DNA from: Flavobacterium sp. ACN6
Lineage (GTDB): Bacteria > Bacteroidota > Bacteroidia > Flavobacteriales > Flavobacteriaceae
Direction of reading: 5' to 3'
Assembly: GCF_002304005.1 (NCBI RefSeq)
Contig: NZ_MRCQ01000012.1
Span: 1-64,000, forward strand
Length of the DNA: 64,000 nt
Under the pieces are notes generated by a model that was not told the origin of the DNA, ran no database searches, and saw only the letters and a program-made list of their open reading frames with translations. Each line of letters opens with the position of its first letter. The first letter of the stretch is position 1. A program made the position numbers and the translations under genes. Of the stretch, positions 50,321-57,881 are shown in pieces.

Positions 50321-50887
50321 CTATTCAACACATCGAATATTTTCGATAAAATAAGTATTAGGATGTGTCACTTTACCATTTAATTCAGAAGTTAGATCTG
50401 CTTTTACGATATAATCTTCGGTATTAGTCAGGTATTTAATTCGCATGATCGAAATCGGTGATTTTTTTAGTTCTTCAAAATTATCTTTCATAAACATAAA
50501 GATCCCTGTATTTACACGGTTATCAAAACCTTTGTCATCGCGAATTAATGTACCGCAGTTTTCCTGATTAATGTGCATTAAGGTTACAATCTTTCCGTTT
50601 TCTAATTGTAAAAATATTTTTGAATTTTTGTCAAAACAGTTAGCCTTAATAAAGTCTTTACTTTTTTGTATCGACTGCAGGTTCAGTGTTGGCAAACCAT
50701 CTGTTTGTGCCAGAGAGAAGAAAATATAATTAAAGCTGCCTCCAAAATATTTTTCACTCATTAAATATTCATTGGTAACTTTATAACTTCCAATTGAGTC
50801 ATTTACATTTACGCTGTATTCACATGGTTTTTGGGCAAATGCGGTAATAGTTAATAAAAAAAGAGTTAGAGTAAATACTTGTTTCAT
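50321..50887 (-). CDS. Predicted secreted protein, unknown
   Basis: This 188-residue protein has a signal peptide (FTLTLFLLTITAFAQ, cleavage after AFAQ). The mature part is a single beta-rich domain with three cysteines (PCEYSVNVN, NCFDKNSK, ENCGTLIRDD) and a final IRCVE. No known family is evident. It lies 3 bp downstream of the methyltransferase gene and is transcribed in the same direction, so it may share its promoter. It is probably periplasmic. Confidence 0.72.
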   Translation of the reverse strand: MKQVFTLTLFLLTITAFAQKPCEYSVNVNDSIGSYKVTNEYLMSEKYFGGSFNYIFFSLAQTDGLPTLNLQSIQKSKDFIKANCFDKNSKIFLQLENGKIVTLMHINQENCGTLIRDDKGFDNRVNTGIFMFMKDNFEELKKSPISIMRIKYLTNTEDYIVKADLTSELNGKVTHPNTYFIENIRCVE

Positions 50888-50890
50888 TGT

Positions 50891-52072
50891 TTAGATTATT
50901 TTGCTGCAAATTAAAACTATTTTGTTATCTTTTACATCTGTTGTAAAAAAACAATACAAATTCCCTCCATTTTTTATTTTCCATTTTTTACGAATGTTTT
51001 CAACTGTTTCAGGAAAATTACGAGTCGTTATATTAGCCTGCTGATTAGCAAGTTCGGGTTTCATTTCATTTTTATTGTATGAAATAACTTTTTGGATCTC
51101 AAATCTGCGCCCTGGAAAATCAATTAAATTTTCTGAAGTATATAAATGTGAATGCTTGTGTAATTTATCAATTTCAAAGGAAATACTCACTTCGTCAAAT
51201 CCGCCCGATTTCATTATGGCGGCATTCGGTTCGTAAAGATATTTTCTGGGTAAATCAAATATAGGAAATGACATTTCTTCGCCTAAAACAAATTCAAAAG
51301 TTTCTGTTTTTTCTTTTAGAAGATTGGCTGTTTTTATGGTGATATCTCCCGAATAATTTTTATGAATTTCAAAAAGCAGCTCTTTAACTTCATTTTCAAG
51401 AGCGATTATATGAATGTTTTTTACATTTTTTAATTCAGCTAATCCAGCCGAAATATCTAATATCGGAGCAGTTTTAATTAAAATAGAATCTGCTTTTTCA
51501 AAATAAAAATCAAGAAGTTCAGGAACATTTGGCAGACAGTCTTTCAGCATAAAAACTTTGCCTTTTGCATCGTTTCTTCTTGACGGATCAATATAAATCC
51601 AATCGTATTTTTGATTGGATTCTTCTAATAAATGAGTAGAATCTCCAACATGAAAAGTACAATTTTCAACTTTTAATTGATTAAAATTATGCTTTACAAC
51701 GGCAGCTAAATCTTGATTGATTTCGCAATGTGTTATGGATTTAAATTTCTTCGAAAAATAATAATCATCCACGCCAAATCCGCCGGTAAGATCAATTAAA
51801 GTTTCACCTGAAATCAAATCAGCTTTATAGGCAGCCGTTTTTTCAGATGAAGTCTGCTCAACTGAAATCTTGCTTGGATAAATAATATTAGAAGCCGAAA
51901 ACCAAGTTGGCAGTTTCTCTTTTGCTTTTGTTCTCGCCTCAATTTGGTTTAAAATTAAAATCCATTCCACATCGGGAAATGGATTTTTTTGCAACGCTAA
52001 TTTCGTTATGTCTGCACCAGTATTTTGAATTATAAATTCATGAATATCTGGACGCAAAATAGAAGTGTTCAA
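50891..52072 (-). CDS. Class I SAM-dependent methyltransferase, THUMP-like
   Basis: This 393-residue protein has the SAM-binding GETLIDLTGGFGVDDYYFSK block near 88-107 and ITHCEINQDLAAVVKHNF. It also has the catalytic-type IYIDPSRRNDAKGKVFML (DPSRR) near 160-175. The N-terminal domain and a C-terminal segment resemble those of Bacteroidota proteins annotated as THUMP-like methyltransferases, which probably modify RNA. No substrate can be assigned from sequence alone. It overlaps nothing and lies 2 bp from the membrane-protein gene at 52075, probably in one operon. Confidence 0.83.
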   Translation of the reverse strand: MNTSILRPDIHEFIIQNTGADITKLALQKNPFPDVEWILILNQIEARTKAKEKLPTWFSASNIIYPSKISVEQTSSEKTAAYKADLISGETLIDLTGGFGVDDYYFSKKFKSITHCEINQDLAAVVKHNFNQLKVENCTFHVGDSTHLLEESNQKYDWIYIDPSRRNDAKGKVFMLKDCLPNVPELLDFYFEKADSILIKTAPILDISAGLAELKNVKNIHIIALENEVKELLFEIHKNYSGDITIKTANLLKEKTETFEFVLGEEMSFPIFDLPRKYLYEPNAAIMKSGGFDEVSISFEIDKLHKHSHLYTSENLIDFPGRRFEIQKVISYNKNEMKPELANQQANITTRNFPETVENIRKKWKIKNGGNLYCFFTTDVKDNKIVLICSKII

Positions 52073-52074
52073 AG

Positions 52075-53166
52075 CTAAATTCTTTGGGTTAAAACGGATA
52101 TAATTTTATTGTCAGGAAAGAATTCTTTTAAAATAACTTTTACCATTGTAAAAAGAGGAACGGCAATAATCATTCCGACAATTCCAAAAGTAATTCCACT
52201 AATTAAAATAATTAGAAATATTTCCAGCGGGTGCGAATTTACACTTTTTGATGAAATTATTGGCTGGCTGATATTGTTATCAATCGCCTGAACGACTAAA
52301 AATCCGATTACCACGTAAATAGTTGTCGGCAGAATTTCAGATCTGAAATCTTGTCCGATTAAGCTGATCATTGTTAAAAGTGCTGCTAAAATAGTTCCTA
52401 TAATTGGTCCTAAATACGGAATGATATTTAAAATAGCACACAAGAATGCTATTACAAATGCATTTTTGTTTCCAAATATTACCAGTACAATTAGGTATAG
52501 TATAAAGACAACAGTTAATTGCAGCAATAAACCAATAAAATAGCGAGTTAAAAAATGATTTATTTTAATAACCGAATTGATGATTTTATCCTCATTAGAG
52601 TCTGGAAGTATTTCTCTTACTGTAGTTTTAAAATTATCCTGATCTTTTATAAAGAAAAAAGTAATAAAGAAAACAGAAACTAATCCCATTCCCATATCAG
52701 CCATAAAATTTATGATTGAATTTAGAAAGCCTGTAAAATAGGTGAAATCTAACATTGAAGTGATCTTAGAATCTTTTAGAACTTTATTTAAATCAACATG
52801 TTGAATATTAAAATAAGCTTCAATACTCTGTTCTGTTTCCATGAATTGGGATTGCAGCTGATTGGTGTCTAACAATGATAAGTTATTGGCTTGGGAAATA
52901 ATTAACGGCACAAACAAAAAGATAAAACCAACGAGAAGCAGAACAAAAAGAATAATCGTTGTGGCAGCAGCCATCGAATTACCAAATTTAAGTTTTTGTT
53001 TAAAAAATAAGATCATCGGATTTGCGAGCAGGCATAGTAGTAATGAAATACATAAGTATACAATTACGGTTTGAATTGAATATAAGAAGTATAATACGAT
53101 GCCAATTATTAAGATTGTTGCTAAAGCTCTTAAAATTCCGTTCGAAATAGTTTTTGACGTTATCAT
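52075..53166 (-). CDS. AI-2E transporter family protein (PerM-like)
   Basis: This 363-residue membrane protein has about eight helices with the family layout: an N-terminal pair, a central extracytoplasmic domain (SLLDTNQLQSQFMETEQSIE near 95-115), then VSVFFITFFFIKDQDNFKTT. The signature C-terminal ILNIIPYLGPIIGTILAALL and the PLEIFLIILISGITFGIVG block complete it. The family includes TqsA and PerM, with various transport roles (autoinducer-2, sodium or other). Substrate here is unknown. It is first in the minus-strand operon with the methyltransferase and the secreted protein. Confidence 0.88.
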   Translation of the reverse strand: MITSKTISNGILRALATILIIGIVLYFLYSIQTVIVYLCISLLLCLLANPMILFFKQKLKFGNSMAAATTIILFVLLLVGFIFLFVPLIISQANNLSLLDTNQLQSQFMETEQSIEAYFNIQHVDLNKVLKDSKITSMLDFTYFTGFLNSIINFMADMGMGLVSVFFITFFFIKDQDNFKTTVREILPDSNEDKIINSVIKINHFLTRYFIGLLLQLTVVFILYLIVLVIFGNKNAFVIAFLCAILNIIPYLGPIIGTILAALLTMISLIGQDFRSEILPTTIYVVIGFLVVQAIDNNISQPIISSKSVNSHPLEIFLIILISGITFGIVGMIIAVPLFTMVKVILKEFFPDNKIISVLTQRI

Positions 53167-53222
53167 GTTTTAATTTTAGACTATAAATATAGCGAAAAGC
53201 TTTTTAAAATATAGGTTTAAAC

Positions 53223-53253
53223 AAAAAAAGCGAGATGAAATCCATCTCGCTTT
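53223..53253 (-). terminator. Terminator of the M43 protease gene
   Basis: On the minus strand an 11-bp stem (53243-53253 with 53227-53237, AAAGCGAGATG pairing with CATCTCGCTTT) is followed by a T run. It lies just after the stop at 53275. Confidence 0.88.
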
Positions 53254-53274
53254 GTCGGTTATTTTTAGTATCAT

Positions 53275-54234
53275 TTATTGTGCAAATGAAGCTCTTGCGC
53301 CTCCAGATGTAAAAATTGCAGAAATTCTGTTTTTTTGTCCTGTTGAGAACATGTACATTGCTGCATCATCAACATAATCCATATAGTTCATAGTCATCTC
53401 TACAGGTGTACCAGAACAAGTACTGTAATGTGGATATGCAGGAACTCCATAGTTTTCTTCATTATGAGTAGGAGTGTCGGCAACAAGATCGCTTCCGCAA
53501 TTTGCATCTCCCCAGATATGACGTAAGTTCATCCAGTGTCCTACTTCGTGAGTAGCTGTTCTTCCTAAATTAAATGGAGCATTTGCAGAACCAGATAATC
53601 CAAAGTAACGAGGGTCAATAACCACGCCGTCTGTAGCAGAAGAACCTCCAGGGAATTGCGCATAGCCTAAAATACCGCCTCCAATGTTACAAGTCCAAAT
53701 GTTTAATTTAGTTGTTGGAGAAGTAGGAGCGATACCGCCTTGAGCTGTTTTTTTCATGGCATCATTTGTCCCCCATGAAGTTTTGGTAGTAGATTTTCTA
53801 ATAACCTGATCCAAAACAAATGTAATTCCTATATTCGCCTTAACTCCTGAAAATAATGCTGGTACATTATTGTAATCTGAATTTAAAGCATTAAAATCTT
53901 TATTCAATACATCGATTTGTGATTGAATTTGTGCTGCCGAGATATTTTGTGCAGTCGTTCTGTAGAGAACATTAACTACAACTGGAATCTCAATTTTTCC
54001 ATTTACCAAACGGCCTGTAAAATTAGTAAGAGCGTGTTTTGAAGTAAAAGCTTCAATTTCGTTCATCCTGATTGCCATCATCGGATCTGCTTTTAATTGA
54101 GCTTCTAAAACTTCTTGTGTAGCGCATCCGCGACGAGAAGCGGCAAGTGCATCTGAATTAGTGGCATCAGATTGTTCATTTTGACATGCAAACAATAGTA
54201 ATGTTGCAAATGCGGTAATAATAACTTTTTTCAT
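53275..54234 (-). CDS. Secreted zinc metalloprotease, M43 (pappalysin) family
   Basis: This 319-residue protein has a lipoprotein signal (FATLLLFACQNEQS) and the extended zinc motif HEVGHWMNLRH near 230 (HExxHxxGxxH type). A DANCGSDLVADTP segment follows, and then the Met-turn EMTMNYMDYVDDAAMYMFS near 275-295, all typical of M43 enzymes of Bacteroidota. It probably degrades proteins at the cell surface or outside. No T9SS sorting domain is present, so lipid anchoring is the visible export signal. It is monocistronic with its own terminator. Confidence 0.92.
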   Translation of the reverse strand: MKKVIITAFATLLLFACQNEQSDATNSDALAASRRGCATQEVLEAQLKADPMMAIRMNEIEAFTSKHALTNFTGRLVNGKIEIPVVVNVLYRTTAQNISAAQIQSQIDVLNKDFNALNSDYNNVPALFSGVKANIGITFVLDQVIRKSTTKTSWGTNDAMKKTAQGGIAPTSPTTKLNIWTCNIGGGILGYAQFPGGSSATDGVVIDPRYFGLSGSANAPFNLGRTATHEVGHWMNLRHIWGDANCGSDLVADTPTHNEENYGVPAYPHYSTCSGTPVEMTMNYMDYVDDAAMYMFSTGQKNRISAIFTSGGARASFAQ

Positions 54235-54529
54235 AATAATTTGGGTTTTTGTTATAAAAATGTTGATTAGTTAAACATTGGCGCAATTTTATAACAAAAT
54301 TGAATTACAGAAAAATTTTATAAAGAATATTTTGTGAGAATTTTTACAGTGCCTTACAAACACTGGTTCTTACAAAAAGTAAGTTTAAAATATTAACAAG
54401 ATTTTACTTTATTTTTATTTTTTTAAATGTATTTAGTCGTAAATATTTGTACGTTAAACGATTATTTCGAGAAATCAAATTATTTAAAATCAGGAAAATG
54501 GTTAGAAATAATCTTAAGAAGTAAATTTT
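54235..54529. other. 295-bp intergenic region
   Basis: This lies between the protease start and the 3' end of the RNA methyltransferase gene. No gene, repeat or strong hairpin was seen. It is AT-rich with scattered T runs. Confidence 0.4.
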
Positions 54530-55027
54530 TTATCTGCAAGTAAGTTCGTAAAGCGCAATGCTCGCCGCCTGCACAACATTCATACTGCTATTTTTGCCAA
54601 ACATATTAATATGCACAATTTGGTGTGAAAGTTTTAAGAGTTCATCAGAGATTCCATTGATTTCACTTCCAAGCAGTAGTGCAATTTTTTTGTTTTCTGG
54701 AATAATGACTTCTTTTAGCGGTTTACTGTTTGAAGCTATTTCTAAAGCAATAATTTCAAAATCATTGTCCGTTAGAAAAGATTGAAGTTCTGTATAATCT
54801 TCAATTACAGAATGCTGCACATGAAGATGTGTGCTGCGCGAAGTTTTATTGATTTTACGAGGTGTCAGCGGAATATCTTTTCCGAAAAAGATAATATTTT
54901 CAACCCCAAAAGCCTCAGAAATTCTGAATAATGAACCAATATTCTGTTGAAAGTAAATGTGATCACAAACTAAAGTTATGGGAAAAGTTTTTCTTTCAAA
55001 TTGATTTTCTTCGTGAGTAAGCTGCAT
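54530..55027 (-). CDS. RNA methyltransferase, SpoU/TrmH family
   Basis: This short, 165-residue SPOUT enzyme has VCDHIYFQQNIGSLFRISEA (motif 1, with the N-x-G-x-x-x-R core) near 25-43. IALLLGSEINGISDELL (motif 2) is near 118-135 and NMFGKNSSMNVVQAASIALY (motif 3, S-x-N-V/A) near 143-162. Such enzymes 2'-O-methylate a ribose in tRNA or rRNA, but the target position cannot be read from sequence. A 7-bp repeat array lies directly upstream, between it and the DUF4159 gene. Confidence 0.88.
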   Translation of the reverse strand: MQLTHEENQFERKTFPITLVCDHIYFQQNIGSLFRISEAFGVENIIFFGKDIPLTPRKINKTSRSTHLHVQHSVIEDYTELQSFLTDNDFEIIALEIASNSKPLKEVIIPENKKIALLLGSEINGISDELLKLSHQIVHINMFGKNSSMNVVQAASIALYELTCR

Positions 55028-55041
55028 TTTTTTAGGTGAAA

Positions 55042-55111
55042 AGTGAATAGTAATTAGTAACTAGTAATTAGTGATCACTAATCACTACAGACTAGTGACT
55101 AATTAGTAAAT
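55042..55111. repeat. Array of ten 7-bp repeats, AGTAATT/ACTAATC type
   Basis: AGTGAAT, AGTAATT, AGTAACT, AGTAATT, AGTGATC, ACTAATC, ACTACAG, ACTAGTG, ACTAATT and AGTAAAT follow in exact register (A-S-T-N-A pattern). As in the array at 48886, it ends inside the 3' end of a minus-strand gene, here running past the stop at 55099-55101 of the DUF4159 gene. Confidence 0.85.
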
Positions 55112-55737
55112 ATATAATTGATAATGTTGGCACCCATTTTTAGTGCTTTGTCTCTAACATTTGCAGGATCATTATGGACTTCTGCATCTTCCCAGCCATC
55201 GCCCAAATCACATTCGTACGTGTAAAGCAGTACCAATTTATTGTCTACAAAAATACCAAATGCCTGCGGACGAGTTCCGTCGTGCTCATGAACTTTTGGT
55301 AATCCGTTTGGAAAAGGAAAAGGTTTTTGAAAAATAGGATGATTGGCTGGAATTTCGACTAAACTATTATTAGGGAATATTTTTTTGATCTCTTTTCGAA
55401 TAAACTGATCCATTCCGTAATTATCATCAATATGCAAAAAACCGCCGGCTGTTAAATAATTTCGAAGATTAGTTACATCCGAGTCGCTGAAAACTACATT
55501 TCCGTGACCTGTCATGTGTACAAAAGGGTAGGACAACAAATCAGGATTGCTTGGTTCAACCGTCGAAGGTTTACTTTTTATACGGGTAGAAATATTGGCA
55601 TTGCAAAAACTGATTAGATTTGGCAGAGAAGTTGGATTGGCGTACCAGTCACCGCCTCCGCTGTATTTAAGCAAAGCAATTTCTTGTGAGAACGAAGAAA
55701 CTGAAAAAAGTAATAATAAGTAAGATATTTTTTTCAT
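55099..55737 (-). CDS. DUF4159 domain-containing secreted protein
   Basis: This 212-residue protein has a signal peptide ending in SVSSFSQ, then IALLKYSGGGDWYANPTSLP, YPFVHMTGHGNVVFSD near 70-85, and GGFLHIDDNYGMDQFIRKEI. EIPANHPIFQKPFPFPNGLP and TYECDLGDGWEDAEVHND follow. These blocks are those of the DUF4159 family of Bacteroidota and other bacteria, whose function is not known. The fold is thought to resemble class I glutamine amidotransferases. Its last codons lie within the 7-bp repeat array. Confidence 0.88.
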   Translation of the reverse strand: MKKISYLLLLFSVSSFSQEIALLKYSGGGDWYANPTSLPNLISFCNANISTRIKSKPSTVEPSNPDLLSYPFVHMTGHGNVVFSDSDVTNLRNYLTAGGFLHIDDNYGMDQFIRKEIKKIFPNNSLVEIPANHPIFQKPFPFPNGLPKVHEHDGTRPQAFGIFVDNKLVLLYTYECDLGDGWEDAEVHNDPANVRDKALKMGANIINYIFTN

Positions 55738-55785
55738 AAACTATAATTATCTAGTCGTTTTTCTTTTTGATTTAAGTCTCCGTTT

Positions 55786-55991
55786 GCCATCCTGAGGAAC
55801 GAAGGATCATAATAGAAACTCCACAAAATTTGTCGACAATCTTTATCTAATAGAGTGTGATCCTTAGTTCCTCAAGGATGACAAGATTGTGTTTAATCTT
55901 TGTCAAGCCAGTTTTTGTCATTTCGACAGAGGAGAAATCTTCGCAAGAAACTCCGCAGCTACCTTTGTCAAAGTTCGAAACTTTGACAAAG
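55786..55991. repeat. Cluster of long inverted repeats (REP-like intergenic element)
   Basis: A 23-base arm, GCCATCCTGAGGAAC then GAAGGATC (55786-55808), is nearly the reverse complement of 55859-55882. A 13-bp perfect inverted repeat, CTTTGTCAAAGTT around CGA, occupies 55963-55991. Between them lies TTGTCATTTCGACAGAGGAG then AAATCTTCGC. Such sequences resemble multi-copy intergenic elements of Flavobacterium genomes. They fill the gap between rsmE and the DUF4159 gene. Confidence 0.75.
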
Positions 55992-56010
55992 ATTTTACGT
56001 AATGAATCAC

Positions 56011-56721
56011 CTAGATATTCTCATTAAAAAAAACAACACTATGGCAAGCTACAATAGCGGCTGTTTCGGTTCTTAAACGTGTATTTCCTAAAGTTACTGG
56101 CTTGTAATTGTTTTCTAAAGCCAGTGCAATTTCTTTCTCAGAAAAATCGCCTTCGGGTCCAATTAAAATCGTGACATTTTCATTTGGCTGCAAGACTTCT
56201 TTAAGAGATTTTTTATCTGTTTCCTCACAATGCGCAATCAATTGTAAGCCTTGATGCTGTTTTTTGACAAATTCTTTAAACGAAATAGCTTCATTTAATT
56301 TTGGCAGAAAACTTTCGTTGCACTGTTTCATCGCCGACAGAATAATTTTCTCAAAACGGTCTTTGTTGATTACTTTTCGTTCAGAACGATCACAAAAAAT
56401 TGGCGTTATTTCTTGAATTCCAATTTCAGTTGCTTTTTCCAAGAACCATTCAAAACGATCATTCATTTTGGTTGGCGCCACGGCCAAATGCAGATGAAAT
56501 TTTGGTTTTTCGGCATTGGATATAGAAAGTACTTCAACGATACATTTATTGTCTGAAGCCAATGTAATCTGGGTTTCAAATAATAATCCTGAACCATTTG
56601 TAACATGTAGAATGTCGGAATCTTTTTTTCGAAGAACTTTTATAATGTGACGGCTTTCTTCTTTATCAAAAGAAAAGCTTTGTGTTGTTTCGTCTATATT
56701 AGGATTGAAAAATAACTGCAT
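56011..56721 (-). CDS. rsmE: 16S rRNA (uracil-1498-N3)-methyltransferase
   Basis: This 236-residue SPOUT methyltransferase modifies U1498 in helix 44 of 16S rRNA. Visible features are an N-terminal PUA-like part (SFDKEESRHIIKVLRKKDSD), then LAVAPTKMNDRFEWFLEKAT, EIGIQEITPIFCDRSERKVI, CNESFLPKLNE, and the knot VTILIGPEGDFSEKEIALAL near 187-206 with LGNTRLRTETAAIVACH. All are standard RsmE blocks. It is immediately downstream of tsaD (2 bp), so the two tRNA/rRNA modification genes probably form one transcript. Confidence 0.94.
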   Translation of the reverse strand: MQLFFNPNIDETTQSFSFDKEESRHIIKVLRKKDSDILHVTNGSGLLFETQITLASDNKCIVEVLSISNAEKPKFHLHLAVAPTKMNDRFEWFLEKATEIGIQEITPIFCDRSERKVINKDRFEKIILSAMKQCNESFLPKLNEAISFKEFVKKQHQGLQLIAHCEETDKKSLKEVLQPNENVTILIGPEGDFSEKEIALALENNYKPVTLGNTRLRTETAAIVACHSVVFFNENI

Positions 56722-56723
56722 GA

Positions 56724-57746
56724 TTAAAATTGAATTCTTGCTTTAGAAACAACAGCAGAAGTTTCAAAACGATTAGATAAGTATTTTTGATAGCCCACAA
56801 TTCCAATCATTGCGGCATTATCTGTTGTATATTCAAACTTTGGAATAAAAGTTTTCCAGCCGTATTTGCTTTCGGTTTCTTTTAATGTGCTTCTAATTCC
56901 TGAATTTGCAGAAACCCCGCCGCCAATTGCGATTTGCTTAATTCCAGTTTCTTTTACCGCCATTTTAATTTTATCCATTAAAATTTCGATAATCGTATGC
57001 TGAATTGAGGCACAGATATCATTCAGGTTTTCCTCAATGAAATTTGGGTTTGCTTGTTTGTTTTTTTGAATGAAATATAAAATAGCTGTTTTAAGTCCAG
57101 AAAAACTAAAGTCTAATCCAGGCACTTTTGGTTTTGTAAATGTAAATGCTTTCGGATTTCCTTCTTTTGCATATTTATCGATCAAAGGTCCGCCCGGATA
57201 AGGGAGTCCTAAAATCTTTGCACTTTTATCAAATGCTTCACCCACAGCATCATCTGTTGTTTCTCCGATGATTTCCATATCAAAAAAACTATTTACTCGT
57301 ACAATTTGCGTATGTCCGCCGCTTATCGTTAAGGCTAAAAAAGGAAATTCTGGTTTGTCATAACCTTCTTCATCAATAAAATGGGCTAAAATATGGGCAT
57401 GCATGTGATTTACAGCAATTAACGGAATTTGTAAAGCCAGAGACAAAGACTTGCTGAAAGAAGTCCCAACTAATAAAGACCCCATTAAGCCTGGACCTTG
57501 CGTAAAAGCGATTGCGCTTAACTGTTCTTTTTGTACATTTGCTTTACGAAGTGCAGCATCTATAACTGGTACAATATTCTGCTGGTGCGCTCGCGAAGCC
57601 AATTCAGGAACAACACCTCCGTATTGATTGTGAATTAATTGATTGGCTACAACATTTGACAATACTTTGTCGTTATGTAAAACCGCGGCAGCAGTATCAT
57701 CGCATGAACTTTCGATGGCTAGAATAAAAACCTCTGGATTTTGCAT
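56724..57746 (-). CDS. tsaD: tRNA N6-adenosine threonylcarbamoyltransferase
   Basis: This enzyme transfers threonylcarbamoyl to A37 of ANN-decoding tRNAs together with TsaB and TsaE. The 340-residue form starting at 57746 begins MQNPEVFILAIESSCDDTAA. The upstream in-frame ATG at 57779 adds 11 residues (MSNIIQNLCLY) unlike family members. It has the metal-binding HMHAH near 110, GPGLMGSLLVG near 85, and GGHTQIV near 137. DAVGEAFDKSAKILGLPYPG and GGVSANSGIR also appear, all canonical TsaD/Kae1 motifs. It is divergent from tamB. Confidence 0.96.
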   Translation of the reverse strand: MQNPEVFILAIESSCDDTAAAVLHNDKVLSNVVANQLIHNQYGGVVPELASRAHQQNIVPVIDAALRKANVQKEQLSAIAFTQGPGLMGSLLVGTSFSKSLSLALQIPLIAVNHMHAHILAHFIDEEGYDKPEFPFLALTISGGHTQIVRVNSFFDMEIIGETTDDAVGEAFDKSAKILGLPYPGGPLIDKYAKEGNPKAFTFTKPKVPGLDFSFSGLKTAILYFIQKNKQANPNFIEENLNDICASIQHTIIEILMDKIKMAVKETGIKQIAIGGGVSANSGIRSTLKETESKYGWKTFIPKFEYTTDNAAMIGIVGYQKYLSNRFETSAVVSKARIQF

Positions 57747-57881
57747 ATAAAGGCACAAATTTTGAATTATATTTGACAAATCAAATTATTTATTTGATTT
57801 AAGAAGTGACCAAAATTAAAGAATTTTTATCAAAAACAGCCGTTCTTTGTCTGTTCAAAATAAATTTAAAAGAAAACTAAA

